Shown here: piece by piece, positions 36,421 to 44,882 of the stretch | How positions within the stretch are numbered: position 1 is the first letter of the stretch | Layout: the number at the start of each line of letters is the position of its first letter | Source: Peribacillus butanolivorans | Lineage (GTDB): Bacteria > Bacillota > Bacilli > Bacillales > DSM-1321 | Assembly (NCBI RefSeq): GCF_001273755.1 | Contig: NZ_LGYA01000001.1 | Coordinates: 666,873-730,872 of the forward strand | Direction of reading: 5' to 3' | Length of the DNA: 64,000 bases | The notes under the pieces: model-generated | Databases searched by the model: none | Told to the model about the DNA's origin: nothing | The model's input: the letters and a program-made list of their open reading frames with translations, nothing else | Made by a program: the position numbers and the translations under genes

Positions 36421-37164
36421 ATGAAAGTTGCCATTATAACGGATGTACATGGTAATGCTTCAGCGTTAAAAGCCGTTCTTAGGGTTATTGATGAAAGGGA
36501 TGAGATTGATCATATCTATTGTTTAGGAGATATGGTTGGGATAGGTCCTGATACAAATGAAGTCCTGGATCTTTTATTTTCAAGAAATGATTTATCAATG
36601 ATAACCGGAAATCATGATGAAGCAGTCCTGGCCATCATTAAAGGGGAACCGCATCCAGATGGTCACATTCATGTCAAAGAGCATCATGAATGGATAGCGG
36701 AAAGAATGAATCAAACTTTTATATCCAAGCTGGAAAAATTGCCTCGCACCATACAACATATGTTTAACAATTACTCCTTTTTCTTCACTCATTATCATAT
36801 GGAACCGAAGAAACTAGATGAACACATAAGTCAAAATCCATTTAGTAAAATCGTTGAACCGAATCTAAATAACTTAGAAAGACTATTTAAGAATCAGTTT
36901 CACCATTTAATTGGATTTGGACATCATCATCCCATACATCATTTTAGAAATGACCAAACTATATACTTAAACCCAGGTTCACTCGGATGTAATAGTGAAC
37001 CAGTTGCACCTTATGCCATTGTTTCGATTGAAGACAGCGGTATTCAGGTGAATCTCGAAAAAGTCACATATGATAACTCATTGTTTTTATTATCGTATAA
37101 GAACTTACAAGTTCCTGAACATGAATTCATTATACGTGCTTTCCATGGGAATCAGAGAGTTTAG
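36421..37164 (+). CDS. Cytoplasmic calcineurin-like metallophosphatase
   Basis: A 247-residue phosphoesterase without signal peptide. I use ATG 36421 (GAAGGGAG upstream), where it opens MKVAIITDVHGNASALKAVL. The metal-binding blocks are TDVHGN, CLGDMVGIGP, TGNHDE, a His in THYHM and GFGHHHPIHH, followed by LNPGSLG, which is typical of the YfcE/ApaH-like single-domain group. Substrate unknown. Confidence 0.85.
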   Translation: MKVAIITDVHGNASALKAVLRVIDERDEIDHIYCLGDMVGIGPDTNEVLDLLFSRNDLSMITGNHDEAVLAIIKGEPHPDGHIHVKEHHEWIAERMNQTFISKLEKLPRTIQHMFNNYSFFFTHYHMEPKKLDEHISQNPFSKIVEPNLNNLERLFKNQFHHLIGFGHHHPIHHFRNDQTIYLNPGSLGCNSEPVAPYAIVSIEDSGIQVNLEKVTYDNSLFLLSYKNLQVPEHEFIIRAFHGNQRV

Positions 37165-37264
37165 GACGTTAACAAATTATAAAAAATGGGAGGATATTCA
37201 GCATAAAGGTACATGCATGGGGATACGATAATAGGCAAAACATGATTCTTTTGGAGGTAAGGCT

Positions 37265-37399
37265 ATGAAAGAAAAAGAACAAGATATAAATCTTCAGGGA
37301 CAAGAAGAGATAGAACAACACAGTCTTGTCTGTAATAATGAACTGTTTAATAAGGACCTTCTCGCCATTGTAGATGATACAATGCAAGAGGAAGGATAA
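37265..37399 (+). CDS. Small acidic hypothetical protein, 44 residues
   Basis: ATG at 37265 follows TGGAGGT at good spacing and opens a 44-residue acidic frame (MKEKEQDINLQGQEEIEQHS, ending IVDDTMQEEG). A terminator follows directly, which supports a real short gene. I do not recognise the family and see no motif beyond the acidic helix. Confidence 0.55.
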   Translation: MKEKEQDINLQGQEEIEQHSLVCNNELFNKDLLAIVDDTMQEEG

Positions 37400-37410
37400 C
37401 GGGGCGGAAC

Positions 37411-37444
37411 ACGCTGCAGGAATTTAGTCTGCAGCGTTTATTTT
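37411..37444 (+). terminator. Terminator after the small acidic ORF
   Basis: ACGCTGCAG pairs with CTGCAGCGT (9 bp, 9-base loop), followed by TTATTTT. Confidence 0.7.
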
Positions 37445-37489
37445 AGCTTTAAAATGGCGAAGGCCAACCGCATTTCGAAATCAAATAAG

Positions 37490-37606
37490 CTCTCGGATTT
37501 TTTTCATGCACTATCTCCATAATTGTACAGCAGAAAATGCGAAAGTGAATCATTTGAAACCATTCTGAATTTATCCCATACTATATATAAGTTTTAAATC
37601 CGAGAG
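37490..37606 (+). promoter_or_regulatory. Long-range inverted repeat covering the czcD leader
   Basis: CTCTCGGATTT at 37490-37500 is the exact complement of AAATCCGAGAG at 37596-37606, and the second arm runs into the ribosome site of czcD (GAGAGGAGGG). If both arms are transcribed, pairing would cover the 5' side of the ribosome site. No promoter could be placed with confidence upstream of the first arm. Confidence 0.4.
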
Positions 37607-37616
37607 GAGGGATAGC

Positions 37617-38540
37617 ATGGGACATCAGCATGGTCACTCTCATGATCATGGACATCACCATCATCATTCTGAAAATAAAAAAGCTTTGTTGGCATCTTTT
37701 TTACTGATTTCCACATTTATGGTCGTCGAAGTAATTGGAGGATTTATGACAAATAGTCTGGCTTTATTGTCAGATGCAGGTCATATGCTAAGTGATGCGG
37801 CTGCACTAGGCCTAAGCTATACAGCGATAAGATTGGGTGAAAAAAAAGCAACACAGACTAAATCTTATGGATATAAGCGATTTGAAATCATTGCTGCATG
37901 TTTGAATGGTTTGACCTTGATTGTTATATCAGTATTTATTTTCATCGAGGCGATTAGAAGGTTTGTGAATCCTCCTGAGGTGCAAAGTCTAGGAATGTTA
38001 ATGATTTCAATCATTGGCTTACTGGTGAATATCATTGCAGCATGGATTTTAATGAGCGGAGATAAAGACGATAACTTGAATGTACGGAGTGCCTTTTTAC
38101 ATGTAATTGGCGATATGCTTGGTTCAGTGGGTGCAATTGCGGCAGCACTCTTGATTTATTTCTTCGATTGGGGAATCGCAGACCCGATTGCAAGTGTTGT
38201 TGTAGCGATTTTAATTATTATCAGCGGCATTAGAGTAGTGAGGGATTCTTTCCATATCTTGATGGAGGGGACACCATATCAAGTAGATATGGAAGAAGTG
38301 AAAACTTCATTGAAAGAATTGCCGAATGTGTCCGATGTCCATGATCTCCATATCTGGACGATTACATCTAGTTTTTTGACGATGAGCTGTCATGTTGTTA
38401 TTGATGAAAACGGCAATCACGATACAGTTTTAGCAGAAGCGCAAAAGCTTCTTCATGATCAATTTGGTATTGAGCACAGTACAATTCAAGTGGAAAGACA
38501 GGAAGTAGGCTGTCCAAATCCCCACGAGACATGTAATTGA
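37617..38540 (+). CDS. czcD: Cation diffusion facilitator, CzcD-type zinc/cadmium/cobalt exporter
   Basis: A 307-residue CDF transporter. The N terminus is histidine-rich (GHQHGHSHDHGHHHHH), followed by six membrane segments. The transport site residues are in HMLSDAAALG (segment 2) and HVIGDMLGSVG (segment 5). A cytoplasmic metal-binding domain with VHDLHIW ends the protein. It exports divalent metals in exchange for protons or potassium. Strong ribosome site and own terminator indicate a single-gene unit. Confidence 0.92.
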   Translation: MGHQHGHSHDHGHHHHHSENKKALLASFLLISTFMVVEVIGGFMTNSLALLSDAGHMLSDAAALGLSYTAIRLGEKKATQTKSYGYKRFEIIAACLNGLTLIVISVFIFIEAIRRFVNPPEVQSLGMLMISIIGLLVNIIAAWILMSGDKDDNLNVRSAFLHVIGDMLGSVGAIAAALLIYFFDWGIADPIASVVVAILIIISGIRVVRDSFHILMEGTPYQVDMEEVKTSLKELPNVSDVHDLHIWTITSSFLTMSCHVVIDENGNHDTVLAEAQKLLHDQFGIEHSTIQVERQEVGCPNPHETCN

Positions 38541-38576
38541 AAAGAGGTTGGCTCAAGTGTCAGAGCCAACCTCTTT
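38541..38576 (+). terminator. Terminator after czcD
   Basis: AAAGAGGTTGGCTC pairs perfectly with GAGCCAACCTCTTT (14 bp, 8-base loop). Confidence 0.88.
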
Positions 38577-38837
38577 AAGGTGTTAGTAAAAGGGAATTCC
38601 TCAGAAAGTACAAGCAACAATTTTAATTCTCAGTGTTAGACTAGAGAGAACGTTTAAAAAAAAGGAAGAGGAGCAGAGGTAATAGAAATACTATGTAGAA
38701 AAAGCATCCGCGAATTTTACTGCGAACATAATCCTGACACATTAAAAGGGTATGATGGAGAAAAAATGCCTTGCTGACTTGATTGGTTGGCGAATGCAAT
38801 ATAATTCCACTATAATTCAGGAAGGAGGAATCCCTTA

Positions 38838-39530
38838 ATGAAGAAAATTCTTGTCGTTGAAGATGAAATTGCCATTTCTATGGTATTGAAAGCATATTTA
38901 GAGCGTGAGGGATTTGATGTAGTCCAAGTATATGATGGGCTTAAGGCTGTTCCTATTTTTGAAGAAACGAACCCAGACCTTGTGCTACTTGATGTAATGC
39001 TACCGGGTAAGGAAGGTTGGGACATCTTGAAGGAAATTCGGGAGAACAATATGTGCCCGGTTATTATGTTGACTGCGCTGAACGATGTTGATTACCGATT
39101 ATCTGGTTTTAAGTCAGGGGCAGATGATTATATCTCTAAACCTTTTGTTGCCGATGAAGTCGTGGCCCGGGTACATGCCGTTTTAAGAAGATCCTCGACG
39201 ATTGTTGGGGAAGAAAATCATATACATCAGTTTGGTAGTTTATCCATTGATGATCAATCCTATATGGTGCAAATAAAAGGGGAAGAGATAAACTTGACGC
39301 CTCGTGATTTGTCGCTGCTCATTTTTTTCGCTAAGCATCCGAATCAGATTTTTACGAGAGAGCAGCTGCTAGATCAAGTGTGGGGCATGGATTATGATGG
39401 AAGTGACCGCGCCGTGGACCTGGCGATCAAACGAATCAGGAAGGCAATCGATTCATGGCCTTCTTGTGAAGGGGAAATTAAAACATTGCGTGGATTGGGG
39501 TATCAACTTAGTGTCTATGAAAAAAACTAG
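38838..39530 (+). CDS. OmpR-family response regulator
   Basis: A 230-residue response regulator: receiver domain with Glu8-Asp9 and the phospho-acceptor Asp52 in LDVMLPGKEG, Lys in SKPF, then an OmpR-type winged helix (about 130-226). GGAGGAAT precedes the ATG. Its 3' end overlaps the kinase gene by 14 bases. The stimulus and target genes are not evident; the neighbours are a metal exporter and spx paralogues. Confidence 0.93.
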   Translation: MKKILVVEDEIAISMVLKAYLEREGFDVVQVYDGLKAVPIFEETNPDLVLLDVMLPGKEGWDILKEIRENNMCPVIMLTALNDVDYRLSGFKSGADDYISKPFVADEVVARVHAVLRRSSTIVGEENHIHQFGSLSIDDQSYMVQIKGEEINLTPRDLSLLIFFAKHPNQIFTREQLLDQVWGMDYDGSDRAVDLAIKRIRKAIDSWPSCEGEIKTLRGLGYQLSVYEKN

Positions 39531-40947
39531 AAAAAGAACCACTTTGCAGCGCTATTGGACGAAGAGATACGTATTGACCTTGATTTCAGGCTTAGTATTA
39601 TTGTCTATTTTTTCATTATGGTGGATGGAAAAAACCGCATTAGAATATAGGCTAAGCCTCCTTAAGTACTTAGCTGATGAAACATCTGACCGAGCGATAA
39701 AGGCAAATGGCCAGATTGTCGTTGGACCTGTACTTTCGGAAATCGTTGAGGAAAGGGAAAAAATCCTTCACTTGAACCAGCAGCCGATTATCTATATCGT
39801 CGATCCCGATGGCAGCATCATTTATACGATGCCTCAATTATATATAGATGCAGATAATAATAAGCTTCCTAGCGTTATTATGAAAAATCCTGAGTTAATT
39901 CAGAAGGTCAAAATTTCGGACAACAAAGTATATGTCGTCAAATCTCCCATTACGTTTAATGAAGAGACTAAGGGATGGGTAGTCATTGCCCAGGAAGAAG
40001 GGGCATTAAAAGAACTCAACCAGGACCATGGCTTGTTGGCAATCATGATTGGAGGCCTCCTCGTGCTGGGCACAGGAGTCATTTATCTACTTTCGAGACA
40101 GATTTCGAGGCCAATTCAAGACGTCGCTAACGCTGCCGTTCAGGTTCGTGAGGGCAACTATGACATCCATTTCAAAGAGGAAGAGGACATAAGGGAAGAA
40201 GAAATTTATGAACTAATAGAGTCATTTAAGGAAATGACCAATCGTTTAAAGGCCATGGAAAAATTAAGGGCGGAATTGCTTGCAGGTGTCACTCATGATT
40301 TGAAAACACCGGTTACCTCCATTAGCGGACTAATTCAAGCAGTTAAGGATGAAGTTGTTACCGGAGAGCAAAGTAAGGAATTCTTGGATATTTCCTTAAA
40401 GGAAACACAACGCCTGCAAGGAATGATAGAGGATTTGCTCAATTATAATGCTATTTCAGCAGGTGCCTTTAAAATTCGAGTACAAAAAGAAAATATCAAT
40501 ACATTCATCCAGGAAATCGCCTATCGTTGGCAAGTCACCCAGGATGATCAAGAGTTTAATCTGGATATAAAGGTTCCTGAAGAACCTATTTTTGGCCAAA
40601 TTGATTCTTTGCGGATGCAGCAAATTGTCATTAACCTTTTAAATAATGCTAGGCATTCACTTGATGGCATAGGGAAACTAGAGATTAATCTTTATGAGAA
40701 GGAAGACAATAGGATATGTATTGATGTGCAGGACAGTGGCCGAGGAATTCCTGTACATGAACAACAGTATGTGTTTGAACCGTTTTATCGAGGTGAAGAC
40801 AAAAAGCTGAAGATACGTGGTTTAGGTTTAGGACTGCCATTCAGCAAGATGCTTGCCAAAGCGCAAAAGGGAGATCTTGTGCTGAAAGAAAGTAATGAAC
40901 AAGGGACGACGTTTACAATTATTGTAGAGAAAGCAAATCAGATATAA
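39517..40947 (+). CDS. Membrane sensor histidine kinase
   Basis: A 476-residue kinase. I take ATG 39517, inside the end of the regulator gene, since it opens MKKTRKRTTLQRYWTKRYVL just before the first membrane segment (about 18-37). An extracellular sensor of about 130 residues, a second segment (about 172-192), HAMP, His260 in GVTHDLKTPVTS, and the ATPase boxes NLLNNARHS, DSGRGIP and GLGLGLPFS follow. The last 68 codons are copied in a tandem duplication downstream. Confidence 0.9.
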   Translation: MKKTRKRTTLQRYWTKRYVLTLISGLVLLSIFSLWWMEKTALEYRLSLLKYLADETSDRAIKANGQIVVGPVLSEIVEEREKILHLNQQPIIYIVDPDGSIIYTMPQLYIDADNNKLPSVIMKNPELIQKVKISDNKVYVVKSPITFNEETKGWVVIAQEEGALKELNQDHGLLAIMIGGLLVLGTGVIYLLSRQISRPIQDVANAAVQVREGNYDIHFKEEEDIREEEIYELIESFKEMTNRLKAMEKLRAELLAGVTHDLKTPVTSISGLIQAVKDEVVTGEQSKEFLDISLKETQRLQGMIEDLLNYNAISAGAFKIRVQKENINTFIQEIAYRWQVTQDDQEFNLDIKVPEEPIFGQIDSLRMQQIVINLLNNARHSLDGIGKLEINLYEKEDNRICIDVQDSGRGIPVHEQQYVFEPFYRGEDKKLKIRGLGLGLPFSKMLAKAQKGDLVLKESNEQGTTFTIIVEKANQI

Positions 40948-40983
40948 AAAAAGGGTTGTCCGCTTTAATGGACAACCCTTTAA
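40948..40983. terminator. Bidirectional terminator between the kinase gene and spx copy 1
   Basis: AAAGGGTTGTCC pairs with GGACAACCCTTT (12 bp, 8-base loop) between two convergent genes. The same structure is repeated at 41732-41766 in the second copy. Confidence 0.88.
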
Positions 40984-41403
40984 TTATGCACCGATGTGGG
41001 ATGGTTGATAATCCAGTTGGCTGATTGCGCGCCATAATTGAACATGACGTACATTTCTAGGAAGGAAGCGTCCCATTTCTTCTTCGTTATAACCGGCATG
41101 TAAATTCTTATGGTCAAAAATAATTGGTCGGCGAAGTAAATCCGGGTTATCTTGAATAAGCTTACAAAGATCATTTAATGGTGTATTATTTATATCGATA
41201 TTTAAGCTACTGAATTTTTTAGAACGGGTTGAGATGATTTCATCTGTACCGCCTTCTGTTTTACGTAAAACCTCTTTAATTTCTTCTATAGAAAGCGGTT
41301 GTGAATATAAATTACGTTCATTGTAGGAAATTTCGTTTTTCTTAAGCCAAGCTTTTGCTTTACGACAGGCTAAACTGCTTGGAGTAGTATAAATTGTTAC
41401 CAT
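40984..41403 (-). CDS. Spx-family regulator, SxxC variant, copy 1
   Basis: A 139-residue ArsC-fold protein of the Spx type, which binds the RNA polymerase alpha C-terminal domain. [20 protein letters not shown], Gly52, Arg60 and LLRRPII are as in Spx. The N-terminal redox switch is altered: Spx has Cys10-x-x-Cys13, while this protein reads [10 protein letters not shown], with Ser10 and Cys13. A disulfide within the motif is impossible, so control must be by other means. AAGGAGTCG precedes the ATG. Its twin at 41768 differs by only a few residues. Confidence 0.88.
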   Translation of the reverse strand: MVTIYTTPSSLACRKAKAWLKKNEISYNERNLYSQPLSIEEIKEVLRKTEGGTDEIISTRSKKFSSLNIDINNTPLNDLCKLIQDNPDLLRRPIIFDHKNLHAGYNEEEMGRFLPRNVRHVQLWRAISQLDYQPSHIGA

Positions 41404-41529
41404 TTAAAATCGACTCCTTCAAAGTGTTAAAGTTTATGGAATGAATTATTTTTATATTTGTTATACTCTTACTTTAACGTTTTTTTGTGTCAGCACTATG
41501 TCAAGAAATATAAACTTAAAAGTTATTTT

Positions 41530-41731
41530 AATTCCTGTACATGAACAACAGTATGTGTTTGAACCGTTTTATCGAGGTGAAAACAAAAAGCTGAAGATAC
41601 GTGGTTTAGGTTTAGGACTGCCATTCAGCAAGATGCTTGCCAAAGCGCAAAAGGGAGATCTTGTGCCGAAAGAAAGTAATGAACAAGTGACGACGTTTAC
41701 AATTATTGTAGAGAAAGCAAATCAGATATAA
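41530..41731 (+). pseudogene. 3' fragment of the histidine kinase gene made by the duplication
   Basis: The last 67 codons of the kinase (PVHEQQYVFEPFYRGENKKL to the end EKANQI) are repeated without the 5' part. The frame is open through the junction from an ATG at 41441, giving a possible 96-residue fusion peptide, but there is no good ribosome site and it lacks ATPase boxes N and G1. Four or more coding changes relative to the parent suggest relaxed selection. Confidence 0.88.
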
Positions 41732-41767
41732 AAAAAGGGTTGTCCGCTTTAATGGACAACCCTCTAA

Positions 41768-42187
41768 TTATGCACCGATGGGGGATGGTTGATAATCCAG
41801 TTGGCTGATTGCGCGCCATAATTGAACATGACGTACATTTCTAGGAAGGAAGCGTCCCATTTCTTCTTCGTTATAACCGGCATGCAAGTTCTTATGGTCG
41901 AAAATGATTGGTCGGCGAAGTAAATCCGGGTTATCTTGAATAAGCTTACAAAGATCATTAAGTGGTGTATTATTTATATCGATATTTAAGCTATTGAATT
42001 TTTTAGAACGGGTTGAGATGATTTCATCTGTACCGCCTTCTGTTTTACGTAAAATCTCTTTAATTTCTTCTATAGAAAGAGGTTGTGAATATAAATTACG
42101 TTCATTGTAGGAAATTTCGTTTTTCTTAAGCCAAGCTTTTGCTTTACGACAGGCTAAACTGCTTGGAGTAGTATAAATTGTTACCAT
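41768..42187 (-). CDS. Spx-family regulator, SxxC variant, copy 2
   Basis: A 139-residue near-twin of the protein at 40984-41403, produced by the tandem duplication. Differences are conservative (KEILRK for KEVLRK, FNSL for FSSL, QPSPIGA for QPSHIGA), and the Ser10-x-x-Cys13 motif, Gly52 and Arg60 are kept. Both copies retain ribosome site and upstream region, so both are probably expressed and give extra dosage. Confidence 0.87.
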   Translation of the reverse strand: MVTIYTTPSSLACRKAKAWLKKNEISYNERNLYSQPLSIEEIKEILRKTEGGTDEIISTRSKKFNSLNIDINNTPLNDLCKLIQDNPDLLRRPIIFDHKNLHAGYNEEEMGRFLPRNVRHVQLWRAISQLDYQPSPIGA

Positions 42188-42337
42188 TTAAAATCGACTC
42201 CTTCAAAGTGTTAAAAGTTTATGGAATGAAATTATTTTTGTTTTTGTGATACTCTTACTTTAACGTTTCTTTGTGTCAGCAATATGTCAAGAAAAATAAA
42301 CTTAAAAGTTATTTTGAAAAGAAAGGGAGAAAATGAA

Positions 42338-42712
42338 ATGCAATCTGCCTTTAATAAAGTAAACAATGATAGTACGCTGCCATATAATCTTGATTCTTTA
42401 GTGCGGCAACAGCAGCAAATTTTCAATGTTACACCGGTTAATTTGTTTATTTCAACGGATGAATCTCCATTTAATTGCATAGTGAATGATTGGATCATAT
42501 ACAAATGCATTGATTTTATAGGCAATAAAACCATAATGGCATTACATAAGGATGAAGATAATAAATCGAAAGCAGCGAAGACAGCTGCGAGCAGCACACC
42601 AAAAATTGTTAAAGCCGGGCAATATGTGATGGAAACGTTCGATTCAATGCAAGTAACGAACAAAGTCCAAGATACGCTCTTTTTTTCTAAGGATGTGTGG
42701 ATAGTATCATGA
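42338..42712 (+). CDS. Hypothetical protein coupled to modB
   Basis: A 124-residue soluble protein starting at ATG 42338 after AAAGGGAG. I do not recognise the family. It has a glutamine-rich early segment (DSLVRQQQQIFNV), a single cysteine-containing hydrophobic stretch (NDWIIYKCIDFIGNKTIM) and a lysine/alanine-rich linker. Its TGA overlaps the ATG of modB (ATGA), so the two are translated together, and a link with molybdate uptake is possible. Confidence 0.65.
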   Translation: MQSAFNKVNNDSTLPYNLDSLVRQQQQIFNVTPVNLFISTDESPFNCIVNDWIIYKCIDFIGNKTIMALHKDEDNKSKAAKTAASSTPKIVKAGQYVMETFDSMQVTNKVQDTLFFSKDVWIVS

Positions 42713-43362
42713 CAGCAGATTTTTGGTCACCAGTCAGACTATCGATCCAGGTAGCGGGACTCGCAGGTATCCTTGTTTTTATTTTAGGAATTTTCCTTGC
42801 ACGAATAATGGCTAAAAAGCAATTCAGAGGAAAAATCCTATTGGAAACCGCATTTTTATTACCACTTGTTTTGCCTCCTTCTGTCGTCGGTTTTTTATTG
42901 ATTGTGATTTTTGGGAAAAACGGAAGGCTGGGTGAATTCATTGAAAGGGTTTTTAATCAGCCCTTAATGTTCACATGGTGGGCAGCGGTTATTGCATCTA
43001 CCGTTGTCGCTTTTCCACTTATGTACCAATCCGCTAAAACAGGTTTTGAAGGTATAGATGAAGAAATCGAGAATGCAGCAAGAGTTGATGGGGCAGGCGA
43101 GTGGAGGTTGTTTCTGCTAGTATCCCTTCCATTGGCGGTTAAATCAATCGTCACAGGTGCCATATTGAGTTCTGCACGGGCTTTGGGTGAATTCGGGGCG
43201 ACGCTTATGTTTGCCGGAAATATTCCCGGACAGACACAGACAATTCCTACCGCTATTTATATCGCCATGGACTCCGGGAATATGACATTAGCCTGGCTAT
43301 GGGTCGGTGTAATCATTGCTATTTCATTCATCATGCTCTTTGTCGTGACGTACATTAAATGA
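42709..43362 (+). CDS. modB: Molybdate ABC transporter permease
   Basis: A 217-residue ABC permease with five to six membrane segments. The coupling loop EEIENAARVDGAGEWRLFLL (EAA motif) and RALGEFGATLMFAGNIPGQT are typical of ModB. I place the start at ATG 42709, overlapping the upstream stop; the GTG at 42697 is too close to the ribosome site. Neither modA (binding protein) nor modC (ATPase) lies beside it, which is unusual. The 3' end overlaps the convergent GNAT gene by 39 bases. Confidence 0.88.
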   Translation: MTADFWSPVRLSIQVAGLAGILVFILGIFLARIMAKKQFRGKILLETAFLLPLVLPPSVVGFLLIVIFGKNGRLGEFIERVFNQPLMFTWWAAVIASTVVAFPLMYQSAKTGFEGIDEEIENAARVDGAGEWRLFLLVSLPLAVKSIVTGAILSSARALGEFGATLMFAGNIPGQTQTIPTAIYIAMDSGNMTLAWLWVGVIIAISFIMLFVVTYIK

Positions 43363-43809
43363 ATGATTTTTTTCATATAGACTAATAAAAAAATGAGGTG
43401 CGGCTTCTACATCTTTTGTATGCGTGAAGCCGTTTTTTTCGTACAGTTTTCTTGCAGGCAGGTTCATTTTACCGGTCGAAACGGATAGTTTTCCCCATTT
43501 ACAAGTAAATTGAAGATGATTCAGCAGTGTTTCTGCTATTCCTTGTCGAAAATAATCTGGATGGACGACAATTCGGCAAATCTCCATATGCATAATTTCT
43601 TTTGTATAGGATATTGCTCCAGCTAATGTATCGGCCTTGAAAAAGCCGATAAACGTTTCATTACAATTTAAAAATTGGTCATATGTTTCTAATAATGGGG
43701 GAATATCGGTAAATTCAATAATATTTGCTTCTATCTGATAGGCTTTTTTCTGAAGCATAAAAAGCTGTTGTCCATAATTAGAGTCTAGGACTTGAATTTT
43801 TTTTATCAA
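43324..43809 (-). CDS. GNAT-family N-acetyltransferase
   Basis: A 161-residue acetyltransferase. The acetyl-CoA-binding block is RIVVHPDYFRQGIAETLLNH (Q/RxxGxG/A), and the C-terminal ARKLYEKNGFTHT motif is standard. It starts with TTG at 43809 after AAAGGATGTGA. Its last codons run antisense into the end of modB. Substrate unknown. Confidence 0.83.
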   Translation of the reverse strand: MIKKIQVLDSNYGQQLFMLQKKAYQIEANIIEFTDIPPLLETYDQFLNCNETFIGFFKADTLAGAISYTKEIMHMEICRIVVHPDYFRQGIAETLLNHLQFTCKWGKLSVSTGKMNLPARKLYEKNGFTHTKDVEAAPHFFISLYEKNHSFNVRHDKEHDE

Positions 43810-43923
43810 ATAATCACATCCTTTAGTTACATTATAATAGATGATGACGAGGAAGATTATTGTTTCTAATCAGTCTATGTTATAATCGACAAACAATATG
43901 AACTAATGAAATGAGGAAGAAAT

Positions 43924-44418
43924 TTGTTAACATTTGAAGAAAAATTGAGCATTATTGAAACTTTTCCTGAATTACAGAGGAAAGATGTTTCACTGGGCCG
44001 TGTGAATTTCCACTATCTAGAAAGTGTCCAAGAGAAAAAGATCGTCGTTCAGCACCTGCATCCAAATGGAAATGGATTCGTATACGCAGGGCATATGAGA
44101 AAGAAAGAAACTGACCGTAAAGGATTTATCAATATACGTGACTATACTGAAGAGGAATTAAAAGATTTGATTCAAAAAAGCATAGCTTATCTATCCGAAC
44201 CTCCGGTTGAAATCGAAGAAGAAGAAGAAAACGAGTTCGCTAGGTTGGAAGGAACATGGATTGGACTTGAAAAGCAGGAGCTTTCGCTTGTTAGAGAAGA
44301 TCAACTCTGGAACGTATACTCTGGATCGAATTTGGAGGAGTGTTTCGAGAGCCCGATTGAGGCAGAGCGCTATTTACTGGACGAAGGTTTCCGCCAAAGC
44401 AAGAAGAGAAAAATGTAG
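43924..44418 (+). CDS. Conserved hypothetical protein, 164 residues
   Basis: A soluble, highly charged protein with a TTG start at 43924 after GAGGAAG. The N-terminal half (FEEKLSIIETFPELQRKDVS, HLHPNGNGFVYAG) looks well ordered. It is followed by an acidic stretch (EIEEEEENEF) and a C-terminal part with GTWIG. I recall similar Bacillus proteins without known function. No catalytic motif is visible, and the gene stands alone before the cold-shock gene. Confidence 0.7.
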   Translation: MLTFEEKLSIIETFPELQRKDVSLGRVNFHYLESVQEKKIVVQHLHPNGNGFVYAGHMRKKETDRKGFINIRDYTEEELKDLIQKSIAYLSEPPVEIEEEEENEFARLEGTWIGLEKQELSLVREDQLWNVYSGSNLEECFESPIEAERYLLDEGFRQSKKRKM

Positions 44419-44482
44419 AATTTTAGGATAATTTGTCGTTGGAATTACAGCGATAATCATGTTTTTTTTTGATTTTCCATGA

Positions 44483-44616
44483 TATAATATAAGTAATTAT
44501 TTTTGTTCGGAATAAGTTTGATAGATGGATTTACCGTTATAGGATTCCTCTTGAAACATTATCCAGAACCAAAAATAGTAATAAAATGGATTTTTCCAAA
44601 CACAGGAGGAACTATC
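44483..44616 (+). promoter_or_regulatory. Cold-shock promoter and long 5' leader
   Basis: A perfect -10 box TATAAT lies at 44483-44488 behind a T-rich stretch without a clear -35 box. The coding start is at 44617, leaving a leader of about 120 bases, which is usual for cspA-type mRNAs whose leader folds differently in the cold. Confidence 0.5.
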
Positions 44617-44814
44617 ATGGTACAAGGTAAAGTAAAATGGTTTAACGCAGAAAAAGGTTTCGGTTTCATCGAAGTTGAAGGCCAAGACGATGTATTCGTA
44701 CATTTCTCAGCTATCCAAGGCGAAGGCTTCAAAACTCTTGAAGAAGGCCAAGAAGTTTCTTTCGAAATCGAGCAAGGCGCTCGTGGACCACAAGCAGCTA
44801 ACGTTCAAAAATAA
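44617..44814 (+). CDS. csp: Cold-shock protein, CspA/CspB family
   Basis: A 65-residue single cold-shock domain with RNP1 (KGFGFIEV) and RNP2 (DVFVHFSAI), which bind single-stranded RNA and DNA and melt mRNA structure in the cold. ATG 44617 is chosen because GGAGGAAC precedes it and the protein then opens [10 protein letters not shown]. The upstream in-frame extension is the untranslated leader. Confidence 0.96.
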   Translation: MVQGKVKWFNAEKGFGFIEVEGQDDVFVHFSAIQGEGFKTLEEGQEVSFEIEQGARGPQAANVQK

Positions 44815-44828
44815 TTGAACGCTTATAA

Positions 44829-44856
44829 AAAAAGACTCCGATTCTGGAGTCTTTTT
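44829..44856 (+). terminator. Terminator after csp
   Basis: AAAAAGACTCC pairs with GGAGTCTTTTT (11 bp, 6-base loop). Confidence 0.9.
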
Positions 44857-44882
44857 ATTTTTCCTCTGAAAAGAAAAAATTT

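Larger units (their letters stand above)
40746..41529. repeat. Tandem duplication, copy 1
   Basis: A 784-base unit runs from within the kinase gene (AATTCCTGTACATG) through its terminator, the whole spx gene and its upstream region to GTTATTTT at 41529. Copy 2 begins at the next base. The two differ only by scattered substitutions and a few single-base indels, so the event is fairly recent but not brand new. Confidence 0.95.
41530..42315. repeat. Tandem duplication, copy 2
   Basis: The second copy of the 0.78-kb unit: kinase 3' fragment, terminator, spx gene and upstream region. It ends at GTTATTTT at 42315, after which the original downstream sequence (AAAGGGAG of the next gene) resumes. 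The join at 41529/41530 is the only novel junction. Confidence 0.95.

Noticed and set aside
41441..41731. 96-residue frame joining the spx upstream region to the kinase tail
   Set aside because: It arises by chance at the duplication junction; there is no good ribosome site and the domain is incomplete, so it is listed as a pseudogene fragment.
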